Program-made: the position numbers and the translations under genes | Notes under the pieces: model-generated | Told to the model about the DNA's origin: nothing | What the model saw: the letters and a program-made list of their open reading frames with translations, nothing else | The model's database searches: none | Part shown: positions 54,478-64,000 of the stretch, one piece after another | Layout: each line of letters begins with the position of its first letter | How positions within the stretch are numbered: position 1 is the stretch's first letter | Source: Elymus sibiricus | Taxonomy: Eukaryota; Streptophyta; Magnoliopsida; Poales; Poaceae | Length of the DNA: 64,000 bases | Assembly: GCA_039707655.1 (NCBI GenBank) | Contig: CM077671.1 | Coordinates: 301,754,509 to 301,818,508 of the forward strand | Reading direction: 5' to 3'

Positions 54478-54565
54478 GGACCTTTAGTCCTGGTTGGAGA
54501 CACCAACCGGGACTAAAGGGAGTGATACCCTTTAGTCCCGGTTGGTGTCTCCAACCGGGACTAAA
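54478..54565. repeat. CACTA subterminal hairpin repeats, left
   Basis: TTTAGTCCTGGTTGGAGACA and its complement CCAACCGGGACTAAAGG alternate, giving two adjacent hairpins. The matching right-hand set is at 57235-57425. Such arrays are the expected binding region of CACTA transposases. Confidence 0.8.
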
Positions 54566-54926
54566 GTGTTATGAAAAAGTAAAACGGCTATAACTTTTGC
54601 ATACGATGTCGAAAAAAACTTTAATATATCAAAATGTTCAGCACGAGAAACTGGTTTAATTACTAAAGGTCCTTTTCCAGTTTTTTTTGTTTTATTTATT
54701 TTCTTTTGTTTGTACTTACAGCGAAATATTTAGAGTTTTTGAGCGAAATTTGTGTGAATCACTAGTTTGTGAATAACTTTACTTTGAAAATAGATTTTTG
54801 AGTGATTCTTTTTCCTGATGTTTAATATTAGTGTGTTTTATCATTATATTCAATTTGGTAATTTTTAGGTTATTTTAAATAGGTGTTTTAATCAAAAACA
54901 AATTCTGTTTAGCTCTTTTAGTTTTA

Positions 54927-56063
54927 TAGCTCAAAAAATCAATAAATGCATGAAAAATAGCGAATGAAGTGGGAAAGGGTTGAAAATTGATGATGTGGCT
55001 TTTAATGGTGCATGTTGAACGCACAAAAAGTCTGGATTTTAAATAAGTTTAAAAAAATGAAATGCCTTTGTAACAGATGAGTTTTCGTCTGAAACCCAGA
55101 TACTTGGAAAGAGATTGTCCAGTTTGTACACAAAGTGCATCCAATTTTTGCCGTAACCATCTCAACTTTTTAGCACATGCTATGTGGGTGAAATGATGAT
55201 ACCATGCCAAGTTTCAACCTTTTCAGAGTTCATTTGTAGTGCTTTTCAATTTCGGGGTCATTTAGCTCAAAAAAGTTAATAAATGCATGAAAAATAGCGA
55301 ATGAAGTGGGAAAGGGTTGAAAATTGATGATGTGGCTTTGAATGGTGCATGTTGAACGCACAAAAAGTCTGGAGTTGAAATAAGTTTAAAAAAAATGAAA
55401 TGCCTTTGTAACAGATGAGTTTTCGTCCAAAACCCTGATACTTCGAAAGGGATTGTCCAGTTTGTACACGAAGTGCATCCAGTTTTTGCCGTAACCCTCT
55501 CAAATTTTTAGCACATGCTATGTGGGTGAAATGATGATACCATGCCAAGTTTCAACCTTTTCAGAGTTAATTTGTAGTGCTTTTCAATTTTGGGGTCATT
55601 TAGCTCAAAAAAAAATCAATAAATGCATGAAAAACAGCGAATGAAGTGGGAAAGGGTTGAAAATTGAGGATGTGGCTTTGAATGGTGCATGTTGAACACA
55701 CAAAAAGTCTTGAGTTGAAATAAGTTAAAAAAATGAAATGCCTTTGTAACAGATGAGTTTTCGTCCGAAACCCTGATACTTCGAAAGGGATTGTCCAGTT
55801 TGTACACGAAGTGCATCCAGTTTTTGCCGTAACCCTCTCAACTTTTTAGCACATGCTATGTGGGTGAAATGATAATACCATGCCAAGTTTCAACCTTTTC
55901 AGAGTTCATTTGTAGTGCTTTTCAATTTCGGGGTCATTTAGCTCAAAAAAGTTAATAAATGCATGAAAAATAGCGAATCAAGTGGGAAAGGGTTGAAAAT
56001 TGATGATGTGGCTTTGAATGGTGCATGTTGAACGCACAAAAAGTCTGGAGTTGAAATAAGTTT
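54927..56063. repeat. 338-bp tandem repeat inside the CACTA element
   Basis: The marker TAGCTCAAAAAA(GTT)AATAAATGCATG occurs at 54927, 55263, 55601 and 55939, so three full units and one partial one. Units differ at a few per cent of sites. No protein is encoded. Confidence 0.9.
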
Positions 56064-56957
56064 TAAAAAAGTGTTATGAAAAGTAAAACGGCTATAACTT
56101 TTGCATACGATTTCGAAAAAAAAAGTTTAATATATTAAAATGTTCAGCACGTGAAACCGGTTTCGATGGCAACCGTCGTACGTTGTTTTATAAATTTTTT
56201 GAATCCTCAAATTCCGAAAGGAAAAAAAGTTTTCCTCAAATTTAAGTTTTTTTGGAATTTTGGTCAAACTACTTATTCAATAAATATTAGTGTTACTAAA
56301 TAATTATTGTTTTTTAGAATAATAGTTTCAAACTCAAATGGTGAAACGTGTGACATCATGCTCAAGGGCTTAATAGGATTGATATGATACATATAACATA
56401 AATTAATTGAATAAGTAGTTTATTTTTTTAAACGTTTTTAATTCTTTTAGATTTTTGAAATTCGAAAAGAATAAAAATTCAGATTTTAAAAATTAGTTTT
56501 ATTTTTTTTAAAATAAATGATGTCATATTTGGATTCCTCACATTTTTCTGATAATAATGGATATATTATTTGTTGAATTTCGATTTACAGATTTAAAGAT
56601 ATTAATTATGCCATATTAAATGAATAAATGGCAAAAAATAAATAAAATAATATTATTACTTATTTTATTTTCATTGAGATTCAATATTATTATGACTTAT
56701 TTTATTTTAAACTTTTTATTATTTTGGATTTTTTGTTTTTTTTGTTTTTTGAGATTTTTTGATTTTTTTTGAATTTTTTGCCATTTTTGAAGTTTGTTGG
56801 AGTTTTTAAATTAATCATTGTTGTTTATTTTAATAATTGTTTGGAATTCAAAAAATTAAATCATGTGACATCAAGACCTAAGGGTTAATAGGATTGATAG
56901 CTTACTATTATCAAGAAAACAACAAGTGCAGACTTGGAAACTAGGGGAGATAGAATT

Positions 56958-57069
56958 CGAAAGTTAAGCGTGCTGGGGTTGGAGCAGTGAGAGGATGGGT
57001 GACCGGCCGGGAAGTTAAGCGTGCTGGGGTTGGAGCAGTGAGAGGATGGGTGACCGGCTGGGAAGTTAG
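56958..57069 (+). repeat. Tandem 5S-rRNA-derived segment in the CACTA element
   Basis: Two 51-bp units and the start of a third. Each reads GAAGTTAAGCGTGCT, GGGG, GGAGCAGTGAG, then AGGATGGGTGACC and GGGAAGTTA. This follows positions of about 46-105 of plant 5S rRNA (AAGTTAAGCGTGCTTGGGC ... AGGATGGGTGACCTCCTGGG), covering box A and box C of the RNA polymerase III internal promoter. The first 45 and last 15 bases of 5S RNA are absent, so it is not a functional 5S gene. Confidence 0.8.
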
Positions 57070-59551
57070 ACGATTTGGAATGAATGCTCCACGCTGGAGC
57101 AGTGAGGAGGGGCGATTAGAGATTAAATTGTCAAATAATTCAAAATTTTGAAAATCAGAAGAAAAAAAATTAAAACAAATCAAAAAAAATGTCGAAAAAT
57201 AAATAAATTTTTTTTCGAAAAAATTCAAAAAAAATCCTTTAGTCCCGGTTGGTAACACCAACCGGGACTAAAGGTCCTCCAGCCCCCGCTCCAGAAAGCT
57301 GCCACGCGGAGCCCCTTTCGTCCTGGTTCGTAATCCAACCGGGACTAAAAGTGGGGGCCTTTAGTCCCGATTGCTTAGTCCCGGTTGGAAAACCGGGACT
57401 AAAGGCCCTTACGAACCGGGACTAAAGGCCTGATTTCTACTAGTGGGTGGATATCTTCAACACCAAGCGCAGACAGATCTGGAATTTCCAGCTTGGTTTT
57501 TCCTTTGTCCACATTCACCGGTTCATCCTTGGCTATGACTTTAGCTAAGGAGGTGGAAACGACAGGAGCCTGAAAGCCCTCCTTGACAATGACAACGTCC
57601 GGATCGCTCTGGTCAGCCGGTGGAATAGGATCATCCACATGAGCCACCAGACTGGAAGGACGCGCCGGGCTTGGCGGATGAGCAGATAAGTCGACCGAGG
57701 CGCCTTGGGCCTCCATTGGTGTATCCATAGAAACCGGCTCATCCAGCCTTGGCACCTCAACTTCAGCTGCTGGCTCAACCATGGCATCTGGATTGTTCTC
57801 TTCGGAAGGATCAACTTCAATGGTTGTCTTTTCAGGCGGGGGGTTCGGAACGTCCTGGCTTGCGGCACCTGAGGTTGACCCGGCAGCATGCCTCGACACA
57901 ATAGCCTTGGCCCTATAGTTGCCAGGAATCAAGTGTTATATTACAGAAAAAAGTAGCTCAACGGTCAAATATACAAAATTTGTGTAAGTTCAGAAAATTA
58001 CTCGCGATTGACGTTAAAGGCGGGAAGCTGTGTTGCAGACGAGTCGCCAGAAGATGGAGAAGATTCCTGATAAAGTGAGTTTGAAGGGCTAAGAGGTTGT
58101 TTAAACAGACCGGCTCTAGGACGAGAATTGGTTGGACTATGTGGCACCTCAAGGCGTGGTTTGCGAGCCGGTGGTGCGTGAGACACGCCGGGTTCTAAGT
58201 CGCCCGAATCACTTTGGGTCTTGCATTTTGATTGACCGGCAAATTGAGCTTTCTTCAAATGAAAATCGGGAGCTAAGTGAGCGTTTGGATATGACAGTTT
58301 AAACTTCCGGACGGTTCGTCTTGGTTTTCTTGGAACAAACGTTTCTGAGGAACTGGAGGAAATTGGAATTACCTCAACGTTGCCGGCTTGATTGGCTTCC
58401 GAGTCGCCCTGATAAGAAGGCACGTCAGCAAGTTCAATAAACAAGCGGCCAAGAGAGTCAAGTTCTACCTCAGATTGCTCCATCGAAGATGATTCACGGG
58501 GCGGGTCATCCCTTTGACCTGGTGAAGGAACGGGGATCTGAGGCGTGACCTTCCAGAAGTTAGAATTTTCCTGCAGCAATATAAAGCATATGATGAGAAT
58601 GGCGGGTTAAAATAAAATTGATGAAGGAAGAAAATACATATGTCAAGAAAGATCAAATACCGGAGGTGGCGGATTCTGCAGATAGAATGCACCCAAGCCG
58701 GTGACACTGCATTTCTCCCTTGAGTCAGAGAAGAATCTTTTTGTTTCCTTGTTGAGGGCGTCATCGGATAAGTCCTCGCTGGAAAAGCGTTGAGCGTCGG
58801 ACGAGTCGCCTGAGTAATCACACATCAAGCCGTCCCTCACGCTGATGGGCTGGATTCACCACTTCAGCCAACAGCAGATCAAGTCAATTCCGGTCAAGCC
58901 ATGTGCGGTCAGGGCCCTTAACTTTGTGCAAAGGGGTGCAATCAAGTCCCTTTCTTCAGTCGTTGGCCAACCCGGAAATTCTGCGTTGCTTCCAAGCCAT
59001 TCCATCCTGTAACCCGGCAGAGGATTTTCTCCTGCAGGGGCAGTGTTTTTGCAGTAGAACCAAGTTTTATTCCATCCCTTTGGATGACTCGCCAGCTTGG
59101 AGTCAGGGAAAGGGTTGTTCTTTCTCTTCTGAATAGAGATTCCACCAAGTTCACAAGCAGCACCGTTCTTGGTCTCAGTTTGGTGATTCAGATAGAAGAA
59201 TTCCCTAAAAAGGGCCACAAATGACTCAATCTGGAGATAAACCTCGCATAAAACTTGGAACTGACAGATGTTGGTCATAGAATTGGGACCGATATCCTGA
59301 GGCCGGGGATTGAAGAATTGCAGAAGGTCTATGAAGAACTTTGAGTCGGGAGGTTGAAAACCTCGACGCAGGTGATCAGAAAAGATAACAATTTCTCCTT
59401 GTCAGGGCTGCGGATAAGGCTCTTCTTTGGGAGCTCGCCATTCAATTTCTTTTCGAGCCGGCAAAAGACCTTGGCTCACAAGATTCTCTAAGGTGAGTTT
59501 GGATTCTTGGGACCTGACCCAATTGCAGACTTTGCTATTCTTAGAGGCCAT

Positions 59552-60034
59552 GGCGTGTTATGGAGCAGCTACAAGGGTGATAGAGAAAATAAGCCGGTGC
59601 ATATTATGAGCCGCCAAGGATGGTTATTACTCAAAGGACGACAAAATTAAGTTTCAGCAGAAAGACGTTTTAAGCCGGCGAAATCAAGTAAGGGAATACA
59701 AAGGCATATCGCATCTCCACAAGACTTAGCAGAAATTTTGCACAAACAAGTTTTTACGGAGACGTTCTTTGAGATGGATCTAAATAAACACGAAAAAAGA
59801 AGGATAAAAGTGCTCTAGCTCGCGGAGGAACCGAAACTGAAGCAGTAGCAGGTACCTTTCAATGGTTCATTTCAGATCTATTTTCAAGAGATATAATGCG
59901 GGGATTGCGACGAGACTATGAATGCTAAAAGAATAAGAAGCCTATGGATCTGCAAGCGACTGTTCATATGAAACACAATGAGCACGGTATGAACGTGGGA
60001 AGGATTGAACCCTAAATGGGAGAAAGGGCGTACC
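59552..60034 (-). other. 5' leader intron of the antisense gene
   Basis: On the minus strand a donor (CTGGTACG, GT at 60033-60032) follows a GC-rich leader, and an acceptor (CTTGTAG, AG at 59570-59569) lies 18 bases before the ATG at 59551. The intron 59569..60033 is inferred. Confidence 0.45.
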
Positions 60035-60228
60035 AGATCGTGTTCGAAGAAAAATGGGGATGGCCGCGTCCACTTCGGTGACTGCGAGAGAAGTCCGATG
60101 GCGCAGGCGATGCGTTTCGGAGGTCCTGATGTCGTTCTTGAAGCTCCGGCGGTGCTCGGTCGAGAAGAGGGGCGCGAGGAGGAAGAAGGCGAGGAAAGTG
60201 AATAACGGGCTCGGTTGGCCTATTTATA
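60035..60228 (-). promoter_or_regulatory. TATA box and leader of the antisense gene
   Basis: Minus strand CCT TATAAATA GGCC (60228-60221) is a textbook plant TATA box. The start would fall near 60195, followed by a CT-rich leader (CTTTCCTCGCCTTCTTCCTC) up to the donor at 60034. It lies about 330 bp inside the 3' LTR and points back into the element. Confidence 0.55.
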
Positions 60229-60559
60229 AGGAAAAGGAAATGAAACGGCACCGTGGGAGGCGGAACGGTCGCGGTAAACTAGTGGCTAGGATTGCGCCTG
60301 GATTTTCGCGCCGGCCCTGATTTGGTGCTATTTTCAAAAGATTCGTTATGATGACTCCAGACGACAACGGTCAGCAGGTTGACATCACACTAGAATTGAT
60401 TGGAAAATACCAAGTCTAAACAAGGGGAAGATGACCCGGCATAATCTTGACCCGGACTGAGTTTTCTTTGCCGGCTCATAAATTGATCTTAAGTTCAAGT
60501 TCTCAGCATGTTCAAGATGGAGTTTAACATGAATGAATCCAAACTAAACTGGGGGCTAA

Positions 60560-61097
60560 TGTTGGGGATATACCTCACAGGTATAACCTGCCTAGGTTGC
60601 AACCCGGGCTCTGCCAAGACAGCCCATACAGAAGATGTCCAAGAGAAGCGCCAGGCCCATACAGGCGGCTCATTAGGCGGGCCGGCTCATCAACGTCGAC
60701 CGGGTGGCCGGCTTAAATACGAAGACATAGTAAATCCTTTTTCCCTTAAGGAGAAAGGGAAGAGGAGTTAGATTAGGTCACGGGCTCTTTATGACCTGGA
60801 CTCTGTTGTAAGCTCACGGCCTCCACCTATATATAAAGGGGAGCCCTTGAGTTAGAAAGATCAAGTAAGAAACAAGCAAACCCTCGAGAACTAGGTTAGC
60901 GATTCCGCATCCTTGTAACCGAGATCATCATCACATACACACAAAGGAAGACGTAGGCTATTACCTCCATCGGAGGGGCCAAACCTGGGTAAACTCGTCT
61001 CTCGTTCCCGATCAACCCCTTTGAGTCGCCACCTAGCGGCGATGGCCTCACACTCAAGTTCTCCCAAGAGAACATATGCCGTGACAAAACCACGACA
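60560..61097 (+). repeat. Tat-type 3' LTR
   Basis: 538 bp, TGTTGGGGATATACC...AAAACCACGACA, preceded by the polypurine tract ACTGGGGGCTAA (tract overlaps the first base) and followed by the TSD ATGTG at 61098-61102. Confidence 0.93.
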
Positions 61098-61108
61098 ATG
61101 TGGGTCAT

Positions 61109-61897
61109 TGTGGCACCCCGGCTCAGAGGAGACCGGAACGCCCCGTATTCCAGCCCAGGGACAAATCTCCTGGAATACGGCACTGTTGGCATAGAACAAA
61201 TGAGCTCTTTATTACTATAGTTAAGGTTACAAGGGTACAAGGATCACATCGGCACGACGAGACTACGCCTGCCCAGGGTAGCTCTATGCTAACAGCGGAA
61301 CAACCTGAGAAAGCGGAGTAACTCTCGGCAGCGGAACAACAACGACGGTGACGGACTCCACTCCGCAGGGACTCTGGCTGGAACGCTTATCCTAGGTCGC
61401 GAACCCGGCATCTTCGACAAGCAAGCAAACCTGACCTGCAAACTGGCATGATACGCCATGTGAGTACTTTGAATGTACTCACAAGCTCACGACAACCAAA
61501 CAATGCAGCAAACAATAGCACGGCAATTATGATATTAAATGCATAGGTAGTTTACTTACTGTTACCGATCATTCACTTACTCTCTTCTGGGTTATCCCAC
61601 AACCCTTGGAATACTCATAACTCATCAAGTACTTCCGAACACAACACGAGTTCTTCCATCCTTATTGTCATGGTTACGGTTGACCACCTACTGAGGTCTG
61701 GACGGGCTGTCCAATACCGTGGACGCGGCTATTCGAATAGATTTTTCACTCTGCAGAGGTTGCGCACTTTACCCACACCATGGAGCACCTGGCCTCGTGA
61801 TCCCATTCGGGTGGACCAGCGTTGCTCCAACGAAACCTGCCCGACCCGTGACTCTCCCATCGTACCACCGGCATTCATCCTCCCCCGGAGTCCTACC
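61109..61897. mobile_element. Unassigned LTR fragment in element C
   Basis: Begins TGTGGCACCCCGGCTCAGAG, only 11 bp after the Tat TSD begins, with GTCAT as possible TSD (61104-61108). It contains GGAATACGGCACT, AGAACAAATGAGCTCTTTAT and TGAGTACTTTGAATGTACTC. It has the look of a Triticeae LTR but no internal domain is in the window and the family is not assigned. It is cut by a Copia LTR at 61898. Confidence 0.5.
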
Positions 61898-63684
61898 TGT
61901 TGGGGAACGTTGCATGGGAAACAAAAATTTTCCTACGCACACACAAGATCTATCCATGGTGATGAGCATCTACGATAGGGAGTGTGAATCAACATACCCT
62001 TGTAGATCGCTAAGCGGAAGCGTTAAGAAACGCGGTTGATGTAGTCGAACGTCTCCGCGATCCAAATCGCAAGTCGTCCCTCGATCCGATCACGAACTAG
62101 TGCCGAACGAACGGCACCTCCGCGTTCAACACACGTACGGCTTGATGACGCCTTCACCTCCTCGATCCAGCGAGCGATGGTGAAGTAGTAGATGAGTTCC
62201 GGCAGCACGACGGCGTGGTGATGGTGGTGAGCAACAATCTCTGCAGGGCTTCGCCAAGCACTACGGAGATTATGACGGGAGAACTAGAGGGTTAGGGTTG
62301 CCGACACACGGCTTGGGAAATCTTAATGTGTCCCGTGTGCTAGCCCTGCCCCTCTATTTTTATGTTGAGCCTTGGGGTCTAAACTTGGAGTAAAAGCCTC
62401 CTCCAGGTCGGTTTTGCCCGCACAAGGTCGGTTTGGCCCGCAGGGAAAGAGTCCAACTCGGATCCATGCAGTACCGCGCACAAGCGGTAGTACCGCTCAC
62501 GAGCGGTAGTACCGCTTCACACAAGCGGTAGTACCGCTTAAGGCAGCAGCAAAACTTCCTTTTGCACTTTCCAATACCTCGTGGGTTTTACCCCTTTGGC
62601 CCATATAAAGTGTTGCTGCACCCGAACACTTCGGTAAACAACCGGAACCTCTTCCGGTGAATTCCGGAACCCTTCCGAAGATCACAACACTATTATCACA
62701 TATATTAATCTTTACCTCCGAACTCTTCCGGAGACCCTCGTCATATCCGGGATCTTATCCGAGACTCCGAACAACCTTCGGTCACCAACAAAATAACTCA
62801 ACTATATTAATCGTCACCAAACGTTAAGTGTGTAGACCCTGCGGGTTCGAGAACTATGTAGACATGACCGAGACACCTCTACGATCAATAACCAATAGCG
62901 GGACCTGGATGCCCATATTGGCTCCTACATATTCTACGAAGATCTTTAGCGGTCGAACCTCTATGTCAAGGATTCAGTTAATCCCGTATGCTGTTCCCTT
63001 TGTTCTTCAGTATGTTACATGCCCGAGATTCGATCGTCGGTATCTCTATACCTAGTTCAATCTCGTTACCGGCAAGTCTCTTTACTCGTTCCGTAATACA
63101 AGATCTCGTGGCTAACACTTTAGTCACATTGCTTGCAAGGCTCATTGTGATGTTGTATTACCGAGTGGGCCCTGAGATACCTCTCTGTCATACGGAGTAA
63201 CAAATCCCAGTCTTGATCCATGCCAACCCAACAGACACCCTCGGAGATACCTGTAGAGCACCTTTATAGTCACCCAGTTACGTTGCGACGTTTGATACAC
63301 ACAAGGTACTCCTCCGATGTCAGGGAGTTGCATGATCTCATGGTCATAGGAACAGATACTTGACATGCAGAAAACAATAGCAATAAACTGACACGATCAT
63401 ATGCTACGTTTATAGTTTGGGTCTTGTCCATCAAATCATTCTCCTAATGATGTGATCCCGTTATCAAATGACATCTCATGTCAATGGCTAGGAAACCTTA
63501 ACCATCTATGATCAACGAGCTTGTCAACTAGAGGCTTACTAGGGACACAGTGTTGTCTATGTACCCACACATGTATTTGAGTTTCCAATCAGTACAATTA
63601 TAGCATGGATAATAAAAGATTATCATGAACAAGGAAATATAATAATAACCAATTTATTATTGCCTCTAGGGCATATTTCCAACA
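61898..63684 (-). repeat. Copia 3' LTR, minus orientation
   Basis: 1787 bp. The plus strand begins TGTTGGGGAACGTTGCATGG and ends GGCATATTTCCAACA. Three palindromes AGCGGTAGTACCGCT lie at 62483, 62502 and 62524. A TATA-like ATAAAAATAGAGG on the minus strand is near 62363-62351. Confidence 0.92.
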
Positions 63685-63734
63685 GTCTCCCACTTGCACT
63701 AGAGTCAATAATCTAGTTCACATCACTATGTGAT

Positions 63735-64000
63735 TTACATTGTAAAGAATCGAACACCCATACAGTTCTGGTGTTGTTCATGTTTAGCCCTTGGAAGAGG
63801 TTTAGTCATCGGATCTGCAACATTTAGATCCGTGTGTACTTTGCAAATATTTATGTCGTCCTCCTTGATGTAATCGTGGATGGAATTGAAACGTCGCTTT
63901 ATGTGTCTGGTCCTCTTGTGAAATCTTGGTTCCTTGGCTAGAGCAATGGCACCAGTATTATCACAAAACAGAGTCATTGGGTTAAGCGCACTAGGCACTA
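63735..64000 (-). CDS. Copia RNase H, C-terminal end of pol (partial)
   Basis: An open frame entering from the window edge; there is no start codon in view (the first visible codon near 63998 is GTG). It shows LFCDNTGAIALAKEPRFHKR, HIKRRFNSIHDYI and the closing motif VHTDLNVADPMTKPLP with the catalytic-region Asp of CDN. It ends at a stop at 63735, shortly before the polypurine tract. No break is seen in this part, unlike the Angela copy at 24-27 kb. Confidence 0.88.
   Translation of the reverse strand, partial: VPSALNPMTLFCDNTGAIALAKEPRFHKRTRHIKRRFNSIHDYIKEDDINICKVHTDLNVADPMTKPLPRAKHEQHQNCMGVRFFTM

Larger units (their letters stand above)
54346..57445. mobile_element. Non-autonomous CACTA (En/Spm) transposon
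   Basis: 3.1 kb with terminal inverted repeats CACTAGTAGAAA (54346) and TTTCTACTAGTG (57434-57445) and a 3-bp TSD GGT. Subterminal direct and inverted copies of TTTAGTCCCGGTTGG lie at 54480-54565 and 57235-57425. The interior has a 338-bp tandem repeat (54927-56063), AT-rich filler and a 5S-rRNA-derived array (56958-57069). No transposase ORF is present. It sits in exon 3 of the antisense gene. Confidence 0.88.
52880..59551 (-). pseudogene. Antisense multi-exon gene of the Tat element (PF04195-like N-terminus), broken
   Basis: Exons on the minus strand: 58661..59551, 58002..58570, 57446..57912 continued at 54266..54345 (split by the CACTA element), 53494..53743 and 52880..53409. All introns are GT-AG and every join keeps the frame (phases 0, 2, 0, 1). 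The start is the ATG at 59551 (MASKNSKVCNWVRS), in good context. The first exon has the conserved block of the 'putative gypsy type transposon' family (EFFYLNHQ, GAACELGGISIQKRK, ASHPKGWNKTWFYCK, PLPGYRMEWLG). The middle is Ser/Pro/Glu-rich; the last exons are coiled coil (VKLQKRLKEEMKLKAEADR). In-frame stops lie at 59402-59404, 58856-58858 and one in the last exon near 53238. Function unknown; antisense ORFs of this family are known from Tat/Grande elements. Confidence 0.72.
36813..61097 (+). mobile_element. Tat/Grande-like Ty3-Gypsy retrotransposon with antisense gene, 24.3 kb including nested insertions
   Basis: Two 538-bp LTRs (36813-37350, 60560-61097) and TSD ATGTG. Without the Maximus-like (7.9 kb) and CACTA (3.1 kb) insertions it is about 13.3 kb. 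Order: LTR, primer site, gag, protease, reverse transcriptase, RNase H, a second archaeal-type RNase H, integrase, a short non-coding gap, an antisense multi-exon gene, polypurine tract, LTR. The dual RNase H and large 3' region with antisense coding are marks of the Tat lineage. By eye the LTRs differ at about 30 of 538 positions (about 5.6%); with the rate often used for grass LTRs (1.3e-8 per site per year) that is roughly 2 million years. Confidence 0.9.
61898..64000 (-). mobile_element. Second Angela/BARE-related Copia element, 3' part, minus strand
   Basis: 3' LTR 61898-63684, polypurine tract at 63685-63695 (GTCTCCCACTT on the plus strand) and the RNase H end of pol to the window edge. 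LTR ends are the same as in the element at 20363. The body of the LTR differs (palindromes at 62483-62538) and the RNase H sequence is of another Copia family, so it is related but not the same. Confidence 0.88.

Noticed and set aside
55276..55816. Minus-strand open frames in the CACTA element
   Set aside because: Two similar short frames arise from the 338-bp tandem repeat; no transposase motif.
56958..57069. Functional 5S rRNA gene
   Set aside because: Lacks the first 45 and last 15 bases, and the unit is 51 bp; a derived fragment only.

Overview
The window looks like nuclear DNA of a large-genome Triticeae grass (wheat, Aegilops or a close relative). This rests on an Angela/WIS/BARE-type Copia LTR, a Maximus-like Copia element, Athila-group LTRs ending in the GAGACGTATCA motif, a CACTA element with CACTAGTAGAAA ends, a Harbinger element and plant genes with introns. 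Species cannot be fixed from sequence alone. There is no sign of bacterial, organellar or CRISPR content.

Layout. Positions 1-8.5 kb form a small gene island: a minus-strand RING-CH E3 ligase gene (C-terminus off the left edge), a decayed Harbinger transposon, and an apparently intact intronless PLS-class PPR gene on the minus strand. From 8.5 kb to the end everything recognisable is transposable elements, nested in one another.

Nesting order, read from target-site duplications (TSDs) and interrupted open frames. A minus-strand LINE (about 9.5-11.8 kb, resuming at 18.1-18.6 kb) was hit by element A (11767-18100, TSD TGACA), a pol-less Athila-related element. Element B (from 18618) also lies in the LINE. 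Element B was hit by an Angela-type Copia (20363-28962, TSD AAAGA) and by element C, an Athila-type element with integrase on the minus strand (from 31713). Element C was hit by a 24 kb Tat/Grande-like Gypsy element (36813-61097, TSD ATGTG, two 538-bp LTRs) and apparently by a further LTR (61109). The Tat element was hit inside its reverse transcriptase by a gag-only Maximus-like Copia (41100-49026, TSD CCATC) and inside an antisense exon by a non-autonomous CACTA element (54346-57445, TSD GGT). The LTR at 61109 was hit by another Copia element on the minus strand (61898 to the edge).

The most interesting signals are four. The Tat element carries a gene-like antisense unit (TATA box, leader intron, five coding exons with consistent splice phases) placed tail-to-tail with its own gag-pol. 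The CACTA element holds a tandem array derived from the 5S rRNA internal promoter. The Maximus-like element has arrays of a TCGGT-NNN-ACCGA dyad directly upstream of a TATA box twice, in its LTRs and inside the element before a second acidic ORF. Polypurine-tract-like motifs are multiplied in two unrelated element families. Many breaks in the old ORFs look like CGA to TGA changes, as expected of methylated, silenced copies.
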